A DNA stretch of 64,000 bases from NCBI RefSeq assembly GCF_003597395.2, contig NC_133769.1, positions 46,845,304 through 46,909,303 of the forward strand, read 5' to 3'. The notes beneath the pieces were generated by a model, which did not search any database, was not told the DNA's origin, and worked only from the letters and a program-made list of their open reading frames with translations. The stretch's first letter is position 1. Every line of letters starts with the position of its first letter. Made by a program: the position numbers and the translations under genes. This DNA is from Chelonoidis abingdonii. Lineage: Eukaryota; Chordata; Testudines; Testudinidae. Shown in pieces: positions 1 through 12,486 of this stretch.

Positions 1-1249
1 CTTCTCATGCAGACTTGCTCTTGAGCCTGCCTCATCAAAGTATGCTGTTTTTGCAGGCATTATCACTTACGCTGGCAGAAAGCTGAAAATCATTAGTTGT
101 GCTCTCAATAGTACTGTGATTGATGTCTCCAAGATGGAGGCATAAGGAACATAGTATACAGTATTTAAATGTGAAAATGGCCTTTGAGGGGAGAGCAAAT
201 GTACATTTGCCTCCATGTGTATGTTAGGTATGTGAAATAAGTTTGAGGTTTTGGTAATCAGGAATAGCATTTCATCCTATTTCAAAACTTAGATCACTTG
301 AATTTCTTAGAACCGACAGTATCTTGGAATGGTTGTAGTTTCTACTTGAATGTAACAATATTATTCTGTGTGAAAAACAACCAAATATTAAAAGCATGTA
401 AAAGTTTTATTTTGTTGATAACTTAGTATTTTTCATTGCTTAAAAACAAAACAAAAAACCTAAGAGTAAATAGCTTTTAACTTTACACTTAAGACATAAC
501 ATTATAGCAATAACTTTGCAATTTACTACTCAGGAATTTATGGTGATGTTGCATTCTTTTGGCATTTTACTTCTGTTTGCTCACTTTGGACCTTTGGAGA
601 GTTGAGCAAGGACTAAATGATTATGATGTTTCCTTCTGGCCTTCCACCCAGGAATTCATGAACTGAACTCACTGTCTCCAAAAAAATGACTTTCCATGTC
701 TTAGGAACTCAGTGGTTCAAAAGGAGATTTCATCAGGGTTGCATTAAAAGTGGTAAGCTCCAAATGAACCAGAAGGCCAAAACATACTGCAATTAAATAA
801 ACCTAGTCAAATAAAACAAGAAGGAGGTACTCAAACAGTTTTTGTACCGGGCAGATAAAAGGGTCCATTGAGATCTGATTCCACCACATGATAAACCTTT
901 TCCACTCAGAGAAGAAGGTCCTTCTGGTAGATTGCTTCAGAGATGCCTGAAGGATAAGAGCCAGCTATCTACTTAGAGACACCATAATTAAAGACAGCCT
1001 TGTTAGGAGCCAAGCTGTAATAGACTGAGATGGGGTAATGTGCCCTGATTTTCAGCCTGATGGGATCAGCATGAAAGCCTAGTCTGGGCTATACCTGTCT
1101 GGGATAAGATGATGCTCTAAGGGCAAAGAATGCCATTTGACATCACACACAGTAACTGATGGTTGAACTAGATGTCTTTTAGAAAGAGACCCAGTCTTGA
1201 TTTAAAGAATCAGTACATCGCTATTATGTAGAGATTTTCAACTGTGGAT

Positions 1250-1435
1250 CTCACATCATTTTAGAAAGGAAAGCTATGTATCATTATGTCCATTTTACAG
1301 ACCGGGAAAATGCAGCCCAGAAAGGTGAAATTTCTTGCCCAAGTCACATAGCAGGTCAGTGACAGAAACAGGATACAACCCAGTCTCCTGACTCTTAACC
1401 CATTGTCCTGTACACTGGAATATGTTGCCTCATAA
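1250..1435 (-). repeat. MIR/CORE-SINE-like ancient repeat
   Basis: Contains the typical run of this SINE class in reverse orientation: CATTTTACAGACCGGGAAAA, then CTTGCCCAAGTCACATAGCA, GGTCAGTGACAGAAACAGGA, and TCCTGACTCTTAACCCA with CATTGTCCTG. This is the pattern of tRNA-derived CORE-SINEs shared by amniotes. Diverged, no clear target-site duplication. Family assignment is by recognised motif order only. Confidence 0.6.
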
Positions 1436-3230
1436 AATGAGAGTGCTTGAGGCCCTAGTGCCTGATCCACCTTATTATACCCAATTAAGAAGAATTAGGT
1501 GGTGCTAAGGATTCATCCAGGACTCCTCTCTGAGGTGGGATCAGAAATCAACATCCATGGTCTATTGTTCTGCCAACATTCTTTCCACTCCATGTCCTCA
1601 TTCCAGGGAGTCCTTTCTCCCTGTGCTTGATGTCCACAGTCTTTTTAGTTTCACTTGGAGCAGACTAACATCCTTAGATAGGGCAACTAATTTTCCATTG
1701 CAATGACCTTTGTGATCTGAACCTTACAGGATATGCCAAGGCAAGCCTGCCTGGCTTGTGGATGTCTCCATCACAGACATCTGAAAGGCAGCTACATGGT
1801 TCTCCCTCCACCCCTATTCCCAAAGCGTTATTGGATTAATTCGTCTTCCAGGAAGGAATCCTATTTTGGATTCTTTGCTGCAGTACTGCAAGTTAAGGCA
1901 GGCCATGCTTCTGCTCTTCCACCACAAAAAATATTTTTGCTTTGTGTTAAGTGGCACCATATTTTCAGTTGGCAAAAACATTTTCCCCATGAGTTTGATT
2001 CTCTAGTTTTGGGTTCATTCAGCAGGCCTGTACCTTAACACCTGATGCTGCATTTTGAGAGAGAACTTAATAGTCTTTTTTTATGATGGAAAAAAGTCTG
2101 TGTTTGGATTGATGGTGGGCATTGACAAAGCTGCTGCTCAATGCAGCTGTGCTATAATTGTCTTTTAAAATATCTCCTGAGCGTCTTATTCTTGAAGAGT
2201 CGGAATCCTGCACAGATGGCATTGTTACTGAAATGAAGATGAGTCACCTGTAACGCTAGTGTACGGAAGATATCGTTTTACTGGAATCCTGCTCCCCCAC
2301 CCATTGCACTGCAGATTTTGGAAATAACCTTTTTCTGAGTTGTTTTTCCTCTTACACCTTTTTTGCCTTTGAGCTATTATTTTTTGCATATGTTGATCTT
2401 TGTGAATTGGTTTTCTTTTTGGGAGCTTCACTTCCTGTGCAATTGAAAGAATAGTCTGGAACATTTGAAGATCAGCAGTCATCAGAGGGTGATGTAAGAT
2501 CATAGTAGTGGGCGTGGTGTGATCACTACCTGCCTTCAATCAATTAAAAAAATATAATCTTGAGAGGTAGGAGAGGTCATCTGTTCTAAAGATAAGAAGC
2601 TAAGGCCTAGGCATAAGAATTCTGAAAGATGTTATCTTCAGTGAAGCAAAATTGCAGGTAAGTATCCTTCCTTTTTATAACCTGATGGACTCTGATTACA
2701 TATATGAAGCAGATCTGTTAACTAAGTTGATGTCATTTGTACGTAGTCCCTTTCAGAGTGGAACTAAACTTTTTGAATCTGATTTTCATTTACGCTATGG
2801 CCACTTTTCAACACTGAGTGTTAAAGTGGGTGTAAAAGTATTTTTTGCCTACTTTAAGGCCCTTTTACACTGCCAGCAGTGTAAAATGGCTATAGTATAA
2901 ATGAGAATAAGGCCCTAAATTTATAACTTTGCAAACTTGAGAAAGTAATACTATACTGAATGATCATTACAAATTGTTATAGTTGGTATTGAGTTGTCAC
3001 TAATGTAAGAGCTGTTCTTGACATAGATTTTTACTTCAGCCTAGGAGAGTATATTTATGTCTTTTAATTGCGATTTACCAACTCTGAGTATATATAATAT
3101 GCATAAATAAAATGTATAAATTGGGGATAATGGGGAATGGCTGAATAATTATAGTTTTAGAAACTGATTTTGAATGTGAACCAGAGCAGAAATGTAAGAG
3201 CATCATTAAGTGGAAGGAGGCAGCCTAGAG

Positions 3231-3561
3231 CAGGGGTTGGCAGCCTCTGGCATGTGGCTAGTCAGGGTAAGCACCCTGTCGGGCAGGGCCAGTTTGTTCA
3301 TCTACCATGTCGGCAGGTTCGGCGGACCACAGCTCCCACTGGCTGTGGTTCACCATCCCAGGCCAATGAGGGAGGCGGGAAGCCACAGCACATCCCTCAG
3401 CCCGCGGCGCTTTCCGCCACCCCCATTGGCCTGGGACGGCAAACTGCGGACAGTGGGAGCCACGATCCGCCGAACCTGCCGACACGGCAGGTAAACAAAC
3501 TTGCCCGGCCTGCCAGGGTGCTTATGCTGATGAGCCGCGTGCCAGAGGTTGCTGATCCCTG
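3231..3561. mobile_element. hAT-type MITE, palindromic, 8-bp TSD
   Basis: A 331-bp GC-rich element with inverted ends: CAGGGGTTGGCAGCCTCTGG on the left and the imperfect complement of it (ending TTGCTGATCCCTG) on the right. It is flanked by an exact 8-bp duplication GCCTAGAG (3223-3230 and 3562-3569), the hallmark of hAT insertion. The two halves are largely complementary to each other (for example GGCAGGTTCGGCGGACCACA against its complement near 3460). No transposase; the reading frames across it are chance frames of GC-rich palindromic DNA. Confidence 0.9.
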
Positions 3562-4921
3562 GCCTAGAGAGATCTGGTATAATTTGTCTTAGTTACATGT
3601 CTGTACTGCAGGAGCTATAGGGATTAATGCTGTTGTTCTCAGATGCTGATGTTTCCTCTAGGCAGCAGGTGAACTGAATTTGAGTACTGCTCTGGGTAAG
3701 CATTTTGTAACTGTGACCAGCATGCACTTTAGTTCCTCATCAGTTATCAGAAAATATTAAATGCAGCTAGTTTCTTCACAGTTAAAAACAAATTTGGAGC
3801 AGCATAATTGAAACAATGTATTTTGCTTAGGAAAACATGCCCAAGTGACTTTCTTGTTCTGTATCAGTTTGAATTAAAGGTCTTTTGCTGCAAAGATTTT
3901 TGTTTTGAAATTTCATAGAAGCCCAAATTTGCTTTTTGTTGTTTTCTGAGTCTCACCTGTGTTAGAGCATTGACAGAATGAAACTGTTGAAAGTCTGTGT
4001 TGTCAAAGATGTCCAAGTTCTTTAATGTATTCTGGCATAATGTTTTCAGAATACATGGGAATAGTTTATTCCTTTCAGATCTAAGTAAGGGACCTGTTGA
4101 CTTCAGTGGGAGTCTGCATGTAGAAGTGCTTGTAGAATCAGGCTGTTAGTCATGTAAATGGGCATCTATGACTTTGGCATTTGAAATAAATGTTGGTTTC
4201 TGGAAGCTTTTAACATGACTGGAATACTAACGTGGTCATGCTCAGTGTTAAAAGCCTGTCATTTTGGCCAGTTACTTATTTGTCATAAGACTATGTGGAA
4301 TTGATTAATAGGGTCATAATCACAGTAACAACATTTTGAAAATAACATGACCAACCCGATGGCTTATTGAAGTGTCCTATTGGTACTAGTGACTGTGTGT
4401 TTACATCACACTATCCTGTGCAGACCTTTGTCTCTGTGAATTTCCCCTTGCTTGCCCTGTGCAGAAGATCCACCTTTAAATCTCTGTAGAGTTCAGGGGT
4501 GGGATAGAGCTGGGTTGGGCTGAAGGAGCTGAAGTGCCACTCTCCACAGGACTTTCCCTTGGGATTGATTTTAATGTGGAAATTTGGGCAGAGATGAAAT
4601 ATAATTTGCAGTTGTATTTCCTCTTATTGGTTCCCCATGTACAGTTATTACTGAACGGCTGCAAAGGTGTTAGGGTGAAAGGGCCATCCCTGCAGGACAG
4701 CTCCCTTTCCCACAGATCCATGAGACACATGGCCAGGACAGGGGACTGGATGCCTAGGCTTAAAAATCTGTGTCCCCACCTCCCCAAAACTCTTCTTTCT
4801 CAAGAGAGACTGGTTCAAGAAAGACTCTGCAAGGCTCCTTACATGTTTTTTCTGCAGAGAGAAGACAGTCAGCCTTGGATATTTTGGTTTGGGTGTTTTC
4901 CTGTAAAATTATTGTCTGCAT

Positions 4922-5045
4922 CAGTGGTTATCAAACTGTGGTCCAAGGAGCACTTGGTGATAGTGTGCAGAGAGCTGGGTGGTCACATGGTCCTGACTCT
5001 GCCTTGATTTTACATTTTAAAAACAGCTGAAGTGCAGTACTTTCT
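4922..5045. mobile_element. probable hAT (Charlie-like) fragment
   Basis: Begins with CAGTGGTTATCAAACTGTGG, very close to the terminal inverted repeat of many Charlie-type hAT elements, followed by TCCAAGGAGCACTTGGTG. The right end is not clear, and no duplication was found, so only the left boundary is supported. Confidence 0.5.
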
Positions 5046-5157
5046 TAATAGTACTTTTCCATGTCAGGAATGGCTGTAGCTGCATGCTGGGATATTATGT
5101 GATCATGAATGGAAGGAGAGGCGCTGCATGCAGTGATCACCGCAATAAGATGCTAAT

Positions 5158-5384
5158 GGCTTGTCTTCAGTATAGCTAGATAGGCACTGGTGCAGTCGAT
5201 GCTGCGGCATCGATTTAGTGGGTCTGATGAAGATGCGATAAGTTGATGGAAGAGCGCTCACCTGTGGATTATAATGTGGTGTAGACATCGCTGTAAGTTG
5301 ATTTAAGCTATGTCAACGTCTCTTAGTAACTTATGTAACTTAACTAGCTTAACTTAGATTTACTCTGTTAGTGTAGAAAAGGCC
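5158..5384. mobile_element. Harbinger-like MITE (family with GTCTACACT ends)
   Basis: Inverted ends GGCTTGTCTTCAGTATAGC and GTTAGTGTAGAAAAGGCC with internal GCATCGATTTAGTGGGTCTG and TGGAAGAGCGCTCACC. The same internal phrases occur in the copy at 44394-44690. The right flank is TTA; the left flank no longer matches. Assigned from the better-preserved copies in the window. Confidence 0.65.
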
Positions 5385-5389
5385 TTAGA

Positions 5390-5505
5390 TTGCAGTTATT
5401 TTTGACAGGGACCATCTTTTGTTCTATGTTTGAACAGCATCTTCCACAATGTGCTCCTGGTCATGACTGGGACTCTTAGGTGCTATGGTAATAGATATAA
5501 TAAAT
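5390..5505 (+). repeat. SINE/LINE-tail-like fragment
   Basis: GACAGGGACCATCTTTTGTT, then CCTGGTCATGACTGGGACTC, TTAGGTGCTATGGTAATA and TAATAAATAAGAAGG. The same tail phrases close the repeat at 24385-24660 (GGTGCTATTGCAATACAAAT, AATAAAT). This is a known amniote interspersed-repeat tail; the family name is not certain. Confidence 0.55.
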
Positions 5506-6176
5506 AAGAAGGTGATGTGGCCTTGAGTATAAAATGTTGAAATAATTCTGATTGACAGAGCAGCACTGAGGCATTCAGACCAGTTTGCTGAGGAAGAAGA
5601 GTGATTTTAGGGGAGGGATGAGTGACAATGCTGTGTGTATAGGGAAGCCACTTTGTTAGGGATTGGTCAACTTCATCAGTGCAATTTTTCACAATATTAC
5701 TCTCCTTGCTGTGTTTTAGTTACAGTAAGTGATAGTTTATGTTAAACATTCTATTACTCAAGAACAAAATGTTTTCAAATAGGTTGAATATGTTACTATA
5801 CTGTAAGTAGCAATAAGACGCTCAGCCCAATATAAGATACAGGAATAAAAACAGTCTATAACCTAAAGGTTTCACCATTTAAAAATCACAGAGAATCTTC
5901 TAGGTACAGATGAGCACAAAGTCTGATTAGTTTTAGGGTATAGCCCTGGTGAGTTGCCCTAGGTATAAAACATTGCAATGAACAGAGGCTGTTAGCTGAA
6001 GAAGGAAGAGGTGGAATAGTAAAAATGTACTTTGTGAATAAGGAAACCTACTTGTATCTAATACTTTGGAGAAACAGATCAAGAATCCTTCTGTAAAGGC
6101 TACCTTCCTTCAGTGTTTCCACAATCAGAAAGACCATTTAGCTTTGTTCTGTCACTGGAAAGCATTAATGTAACTA

Positions 6177-7259
6177 CACCTCTACCCGATATAACTGGAC
6201 CCGATAAAACGGGGTTCGCATACAACGCGGAAAAGCTCCGACACTAAGGGTGCCGGGCCAGGCCGGGGCTGAGGGGTCCGATAAGGGGAGAGGGTCTCGC
6301 GGGCAGTCAGGGGCTCCCCCCGCAGGGTCTAGGGGACAGGAGCTGTGGGAGGGCACTTTTGGGGAGCCCGCAGTCCCAGACTGGCCCCGGGGGATTAGCG
6401 GGGGGCCGGGAGCAGCCCACTCTGCTTCCTTTGCCCTGGCCCCAGCCGTGTCGCTCGGGGAAGGGCACTTGAGGGAAGGGATCCCCCGCGCAATCACCAG
6501 GAGTGGCGAAAGCAGAGCAGCCCGGCCCGAGCCCGCTCCGCTCCACTCCGCCAGCTCCCAGCCGCGGCGCGTCACTTCCCGCTGCCAGTGCGTCCTTTCC
6601 CCAACCTCCCCACACTCCCGGGTGGCGGGAAGCGGAGTGCCGCGGCAGGGAGGTGGCAGAGTGGAGCGGGCGGGGGCCGTGTCGCTCTGCGTCCCGCCAT
6701 CGGTGAGTGCGGAGGGTGTCCTTTCCCCAACCTCCCGGCACTCACCGGTGGTGGGAAGCGGAGCAGCCCAGCCTCAGCCAGCTCCACTCCGCCAGCTCCC
6801 AGCCGTGTCGCTCCACTTCCCGTCGCAGGTGAGTGCAGGACCTTTCCCCAGCCGCCCCCCAGCAACATGGCTGGGGCTGGGCAAGGAAAGCGGAGCGGGC
6901 TGGGGGCCGCGTCGCTCCGCTTTCTGCTGCAGGTGAGTGCAGGGGACATCCTTTCCCCAGTCTCCCCACACTCACCGACGGCGGGAAGTGGAGCGCCGCA
7001 GCCTGGAGCTGGCGGAGTGGAGCGGACTGGGGCCGGGCTGCTCTGCTTCCCGCCGCTGCTGGTGAGTGCCTGTCAGGGGTCGGAGCAGTCAGGGGACGGC
7101 GGTTGGGTCCTGAGGGTGATTAGGGACAAGGGTGTCTGGAGGGGACAGTCAGGGAACGAGGAACGGGGGGAGCAAAGCAAGTTTGATATAACGCGGTCTC
7201 GTCTATAACGTGGTGAGATTTTTGTCTCCCGAGGAGCGCATTATATCAGGGTAGAGGTG
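6177..7259. mobile_element. GC-rich TA-flanked DNA transposon (mariner/Tc-like, non-autonomous)
   Basis: Terminal inverted repeats CACCTCTACCCGATATAAC (left) and TTATATCAGGGTAGAGGTG (right), each bordered by TA (6175-6176, 7260-7261), the duplication expected of Tc1/mariner-class elements. The interior is very GC-rich and built of diverged modules of about 100-140 bp in both orientations (GTGGCGGGAAGCGGAG, CCCCAACCTCCC, CTGCAGGTGAGTGCAGG). These modules create long open frames on both strands that I take as non-coding. No transposase is seen. Two CAGGTGAGT sites (6826-6834, 6930-6938) face the TSPAN12 sense strand. Confidence 0.8.
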
Positions 7260-7921
7260 TAATTTTATCCACTGTCTAGACTCTTTCTACAGAGTTCAGG
7301 AGCTCAGAATAAGAAGATGATATATAATGTATGTACCTAAAACACTTGAAGAGTCTGGGAAAGCCATGATGAGGTTATACAGTTTGGCAAATCTTTGCTT
7401 TAGGATATTGGTTTAATTTCTATTCGTGTTATTATAAAAATATGTTCTGTTTGGAAAAATCAAAAGGGAGTTAAAAGAGTTTCTCATGATTTAAAAGCTT
7501 AATAGCAACAGCTTAAAAAAAGCTTTATAGCAACAGGCTTAAAAAGTCTAAAGTCTGTAGTTTAGAAAAAAGATGAGTAAGAAAAGATTTGATGGAGCTG
7601 TCTTAAATATTAGAAAAAATAATTACTTGAGTTTTTTTCAAAGTAAACATGGTTGATAGGATCACAGATAAGATAAGCAGAGGTCATGAGTGGAGAGAAA
7701 TATGGAACAAACAGATCTCTGGGAGATTATGTGAATTAAATCCATGAAAGGATTTTGAGACAAGATTGTGGAAAGGGAAAAGAAGCAAGCAAAACAATTT
7801 TACAAAGCATGGTTTCAAGAATGGAAATGTAACCCTTGATGGGTCAAAAGGCCAATAGGAGATACTATATCTGTTTAAAAATAAGCATTTGGAACTCTGA
7901 GGCAGATCCAAATAATGTTGA

Positions 7922-8257
<336 letters not shown>

Positions 8258-9545
8258 GTGATACAAATGAATGTGTGAAATCACAAAATTATGGGGCTCT
8301 TGTTTTGTTTTTCCCCTGTTCTATCTCCTGCATTTTTAAGTATACCATTCTGTTTCAGAAAATGGCTAATGAACAGAAATAGAGATACCTCCATGGAAGG
8401 ACAGTTGATCAAAGATCTGTCTCTCAGCTTCCTAGAGCTATGAAACAATTATTTTGCATAGAAAGCACCATTTACTGGATGCAGTGATATTTATCCATAA
8501 GATGTACAGCATATAAGACACTGATATCTACACAAGTAGATAGACACTACTAAAGACACTTTAAAAAAAGAAAGCATCATAGAAAGTAGAAAGATAACTG
8601 TCTTCCATAGAAATGCCTATATTTGAGAGGCAAACAAAATGGACTTTTGAACACATTTCTACTAAACCATTGGGAAAATGTTCAGGGATATATGTGGATA
8701 TAAATATATGGTTCTTTGTGTGTGTGTATATATAGTAGCGCTACAATTCAAGGAAATGCTTGGGTTTAAAAATTGCAACATATGTAAAAAGAGTAAAATT
8801 TTCTTTTCTTTTTTAACAGCACCTTTATTTTAGCTGTTTCATTTAAAGATAATCTAAAAACCTCTATTTTTATCCTAAGATGATTGTTTAATTTTTAAAT
8901 TGAAACACATTAAACAGAGGTTTTAAAAACCATGAATATGATCATTATACTTTATTATTCTAAATGTGACCTAATTTGTAGATAGTGTTTTTCAAAACAG
9001 TATGTTCTTTGGACAGGATTTATTTAGTAAAAATAAAACATATTTTCTTTCCAAACTAGGGATCAGTATGAGAGTAGCAAATCTTTATAGATGGACCCCT
9101 CTTTCTCCTACTCCTCCTTTCTCCCCTCCAGATAAAAATGAAAGACTACAAGGAAAAAAATGATCTACTGGTTTATTGTTCTGGATGCAATTGCAATAAA
9201 TGTAATGTAAGAGTAAAGGAGAAATTTCACTCTAGCCTTTTCTTCATTGAAAGTTCTCTGTTGACTCAAATTGCCAAATGGCAACAGAGTTACAATCTAT
9301 TTATTGAGGTGGGAAAAGTGCATTTTACTGTATTTTTATGTAAATGTTTATTTCATAGGATTATTTTTTACAGTCAGACAAGCTCTTGAAAAATGTGTTT
9401 ATTCCAATAGCAGTGCTTCGTGACAAGTGGGGTTTTTACACAGTATTAAAATTTTAAAGTTTTTTCCACTTGTTTGGGAACTGTGTAGAAAAACAATAAG
9501 GTGCCCTATGGCAGCCAATAAAATCACTACTGCCCAGAATGTTGT
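8258..9545 (+). other. TSPAN12: TSPAN12 3'UTR (extent inferred)
   Basis: AT-rich non-coding sequence directly after the TSPAN12 stop codon. AATAAA hexamers on the + strand lie at 9032-9037, 9195-9200 and 9517-9522. The last is followed by a TG-rich stretch and gives a 3'UTR of about 1.3 kb, close to what I recall for the mammalian gene. No repeat was recognised inside. The small reading frame at 9138-9389 has no recognisable similarity. The end point is an inference; transcript reads would fix it. Confidence 0.55.
9517..9522 (+). promoter_or_regulatory. candidate polyadenylation signal of TSPAN12
   Basis: AATAAA on the TSPAN12 strand about 1.26 kb after the stop codon, followed within 30 bases by TG-rich sequence. 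Upstream alternatives are at 9032 and 9195. Chosen because it is the most distal of the three and gives a usual 3'UTR length. Confidence 0.45.
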
Positions 9546-10638
9546 AATGGCTTCTTCGTTTTTAAAGTTAAAGAGAGTGGGTGCTTTTTTCCTAGTAATT
9601 TAACTTTAACTCCATGTTAAATGTCCTTATTGCTGTCAGTTTGTCACTATTGTGCATTTAATGTTAAACACACAAATATTAAATGTAGACATGAGCTGTG
9701 AATTTCACTGTTTTTTGACCTTTTCTTAAAAGTTTCAAGTGAACGGGAAGCTAGGGAGCCAGTTCAGAGTTTAACCTTTCTTCAGTGGTCTGTGTGTGTG
9801 CTTAATTCCTCTGCAGGCATCCCTCTCTGAGGTGAAGCTCCTGCTATGAGCTGTCCCAAGCCACATTACAGTGTAGCTTTTGGACTCCACCTTCAGAGTG
9901 ATCATGTTTATATCCGAAGATAGTGCTGGGAGGAAATAAGTGGGTTTTGGAATGCCACTGTGATGCAAGGAAGTTGTTGAGCCTACTCCCCCCTAGTCTG
10001 ACCACATCAGTCAAGGTTTCTTCTGCAGCAGTCCACTGTTACTAAGGGCCATGGAAGATTGTTCTGCTGCCCCTGACAAGGGGATGACTGAGATCAAAGT
10101 TGTCCAAGAAATGATGCTTTCTTAAGAGCAGTTTTCCCTTTTCCTCAGTTTTGTATTCTCTATTTCTCTTGCCCCATTCCATCTGTCATTTCCTGTTATG
10201 TCCCCCCCGCCCCAACTTAGAACCTGATCCTGCAAACACTTTCTACCAGGCCTAGTCCCACTGAAGTTAATGCTTCTCTCCTTCTCAGGTAAGTTATGAA
10301 GATTTATTTATTAATGTTTGAGGCACTCAGATGGACAGCTTAGGGAAGTCTGTAAGTAGAATAAATACATGCTTTTGAATAGGTGGGAAATCTACATAAA
10401 GAACACCCTTTAGTTCAGAGTGTCTCTCTAACTCTCCTAGTGATCTCATATACACCTTGAACAGGGGCTGGTGTAAGAAAAGCACCGAGTGGCACTCCAG
10501 CCCTGCAGATCCACTTGTGTGAAGAACTACTGCCAGAAAATGCCCTCTGGGTTGTTTCTGACAGAAAAGAATGAAGCCATCAAAGGGTGGTGCTTTATAT
10601 TCTTGCTATGGCTCTTGGGTGATTGTGATTGTATCTAA

Positions 10639-10911
10639 GAGTATCACTACATTGCTGCAGCTGGCCCAGGCCAGTTGATTTGGGTTACCAGGGCTCAGGC
10701 TGCGGCGCTGAAAATTACTGTGTAGACATTTTGGGCTCAGGCTGGAGCCTGGAGGCTGAAATGCCATGATTGGGTTGCGTCTGAGAGTCTAGGCTCCAGC
10801 TCATGCCCAAACAGCTATACTGCTATACAGCCTGAGCCCTGTGAGCCCAAGTCAATTGACCAAAGCTCAGGCTTGGTGCTGTGGGTTTTTTATTGTAGTG
10901 TATGTGTACCC
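10639..10911. mobile_element. Harbinger-like MITE with TAA duplication
   Basis: Ends GAGTATCACTAC and GTAGTGTATGTGTACCC are imperfect inverted repeats, flanked by TAA at 10636-10638 and 10912-10914, the TWA target typical of PIF/Harbinger. The interior has complementary halves (TGGGCTCAGGCTGGAGCCT against AGGCTCCAGCTCATGCCC). No coding capacity. Confidence 0.65.
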
Positions 10912-12486
10912 TAAGGAAGCTGGTCGAGCTAATATTGGCATGAACACCTCATCTTAATTCATTGTGGGTAGATCATTGCCAATAGAACAAGAGAGGTCTC
11001 TATGCCATAACCAGATTTGGCCCTGATCAGTAAGGATTCTGTTTGTCAGTTAGCTGTGTCAGTTTGTTGTTATGTTTCAGTTGGCTTGGGTATCTGTGGA
11101 AAAAGTAGTATGTGAAGTCCATATCATAATGCAAACACGCACATGGGTCAGATTAAGGTTGATCAGGCAACCTTAATTCTGGGCAATTCCTAACTTCTGA
11201 CTTCTTGACTCTGCAGCCTTAATAATGTTCTTCTAACATAGTGTTTTGTGTGTAATAAATACATATGGTGGAGGAGAGACCTGGTTTCAGGGGAAGGGTT
11301 CAGAGGAGTTTATTGGGGTGATAGCTGCTCTCTCTTCTTTTTCAGTGAGAGTAACAGTCTTAGGAGTCCTTTCAGACCACCAACTTCTACATCCCAAAGC
11401 AGCAACAGTAGCTGGAGGGATTAGGCATGCACTATCTTCTCAAGTGTGCACTTTACTATAATTATACATGTGCATAGTCTCCAAATTGTGCAGTGGCAAG
11501 TGGGCTACCCTCAGAAGCATCAATTAGTGCGTATAATGGTCATCTGCTCCAGGATCTTTCCGTGTCTAGGACATTACACCTGTGCTTTATAGACTTCACT
11601 GTTTCCTTATCCTAATTACAGGGGGAGGGTGTTGATCTATATCAAAAGCCTGCATCAATTAAATCCATGCCAATGGAGGGACCACCTCTCTCCCTGTACA
11701 CCATTGCTAATAGAGATGAGCTGTCAATCCCATATTGGGATTTGCTGATATTTGTTATATTTGAAAGTGGCTGTGATGGAAGTTACCCAGTGGTGGGAGT
11801 AGTGGTGATAGAGGGAAGTGGGGAGGGGCATCTGGCCATCTATGCCCTCCGCGGCCTGCTCTCTTATCAGAGCATCAGGAAAGCCACTCAGAGACACTGG
11901 GCCCTTCCTATGGCTTTGCACAGCCATGCAGCCACTACTGGCCCCAGCATCAGGCTTTCAAGAATGAAGCTTTAACATCCCAGCTCCCCTGGAAGCCGAA
12001 CAGCGGCAAGGAGGGGCAGGAGGAGGTGCACGCAGTTTAAGTGACTCCTGATGTCAGAGCCAGCATTTTGACCTTTCTACTTCCAGTTTTTGGACTCTTG
12101 GCAAATATTGACTAGTAATATTCTTCCTCCCACACTCAGCCAACCCTTCTTCTGCATGCCAACGCCTTGTCTTTCCTGCATTCTATCGTCTACATCTCCC
12201 CAATGCCGCACTACTCCCCAACGCTCCACAGCCCCTACCTGTGCAAACAACACACACACATACCTCCTTGGGAAGTCAGTGGGACTGTTCACGTGACAGT
12301 AAGTAGTGCATAAATGTCTGAAAGATGACCTTAAGGCATAGGGATGCTTCAAGTGGGACACTGAAGAAACCACTCACATGGGTGAATTTACACAGGGGCA
12401 GGATCAGGCCCTATACTTGTATAGGAGGTAGCATAATGGGAACCTAAACCTAACTGTAGTATCTGGGTTCTACTGGAATATAAATA

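Noticed and set aside
1733..2038. 101-codon + strand frame
   Set aside because: No domain, no conserved motif; chance frame.
2225..2539. 104-codon - strand frame with a basic segment
   Set aside because: No recognised similarity, no splice or promoter context; lies in TSPAN12 intron. A translated database search giving a hit would reopen it.
3170..3592. 140-codon frame with Cys/His-containing peptide
   Set aside because: Spans the hAT MITE and both flanks; chance frame of palindromic GC-rich sequence.
6250..7208. Overlapping long open frames (up to 228 codons) on both strands in GC-rich DNA
   Set aside because: They lie inside the TA-flanked transposon, occur in several frames at once, contain only Pro/Gly/Arg/Ser-rich repeats and reflect scarcity of stop codons in GC-rich inverted modules.
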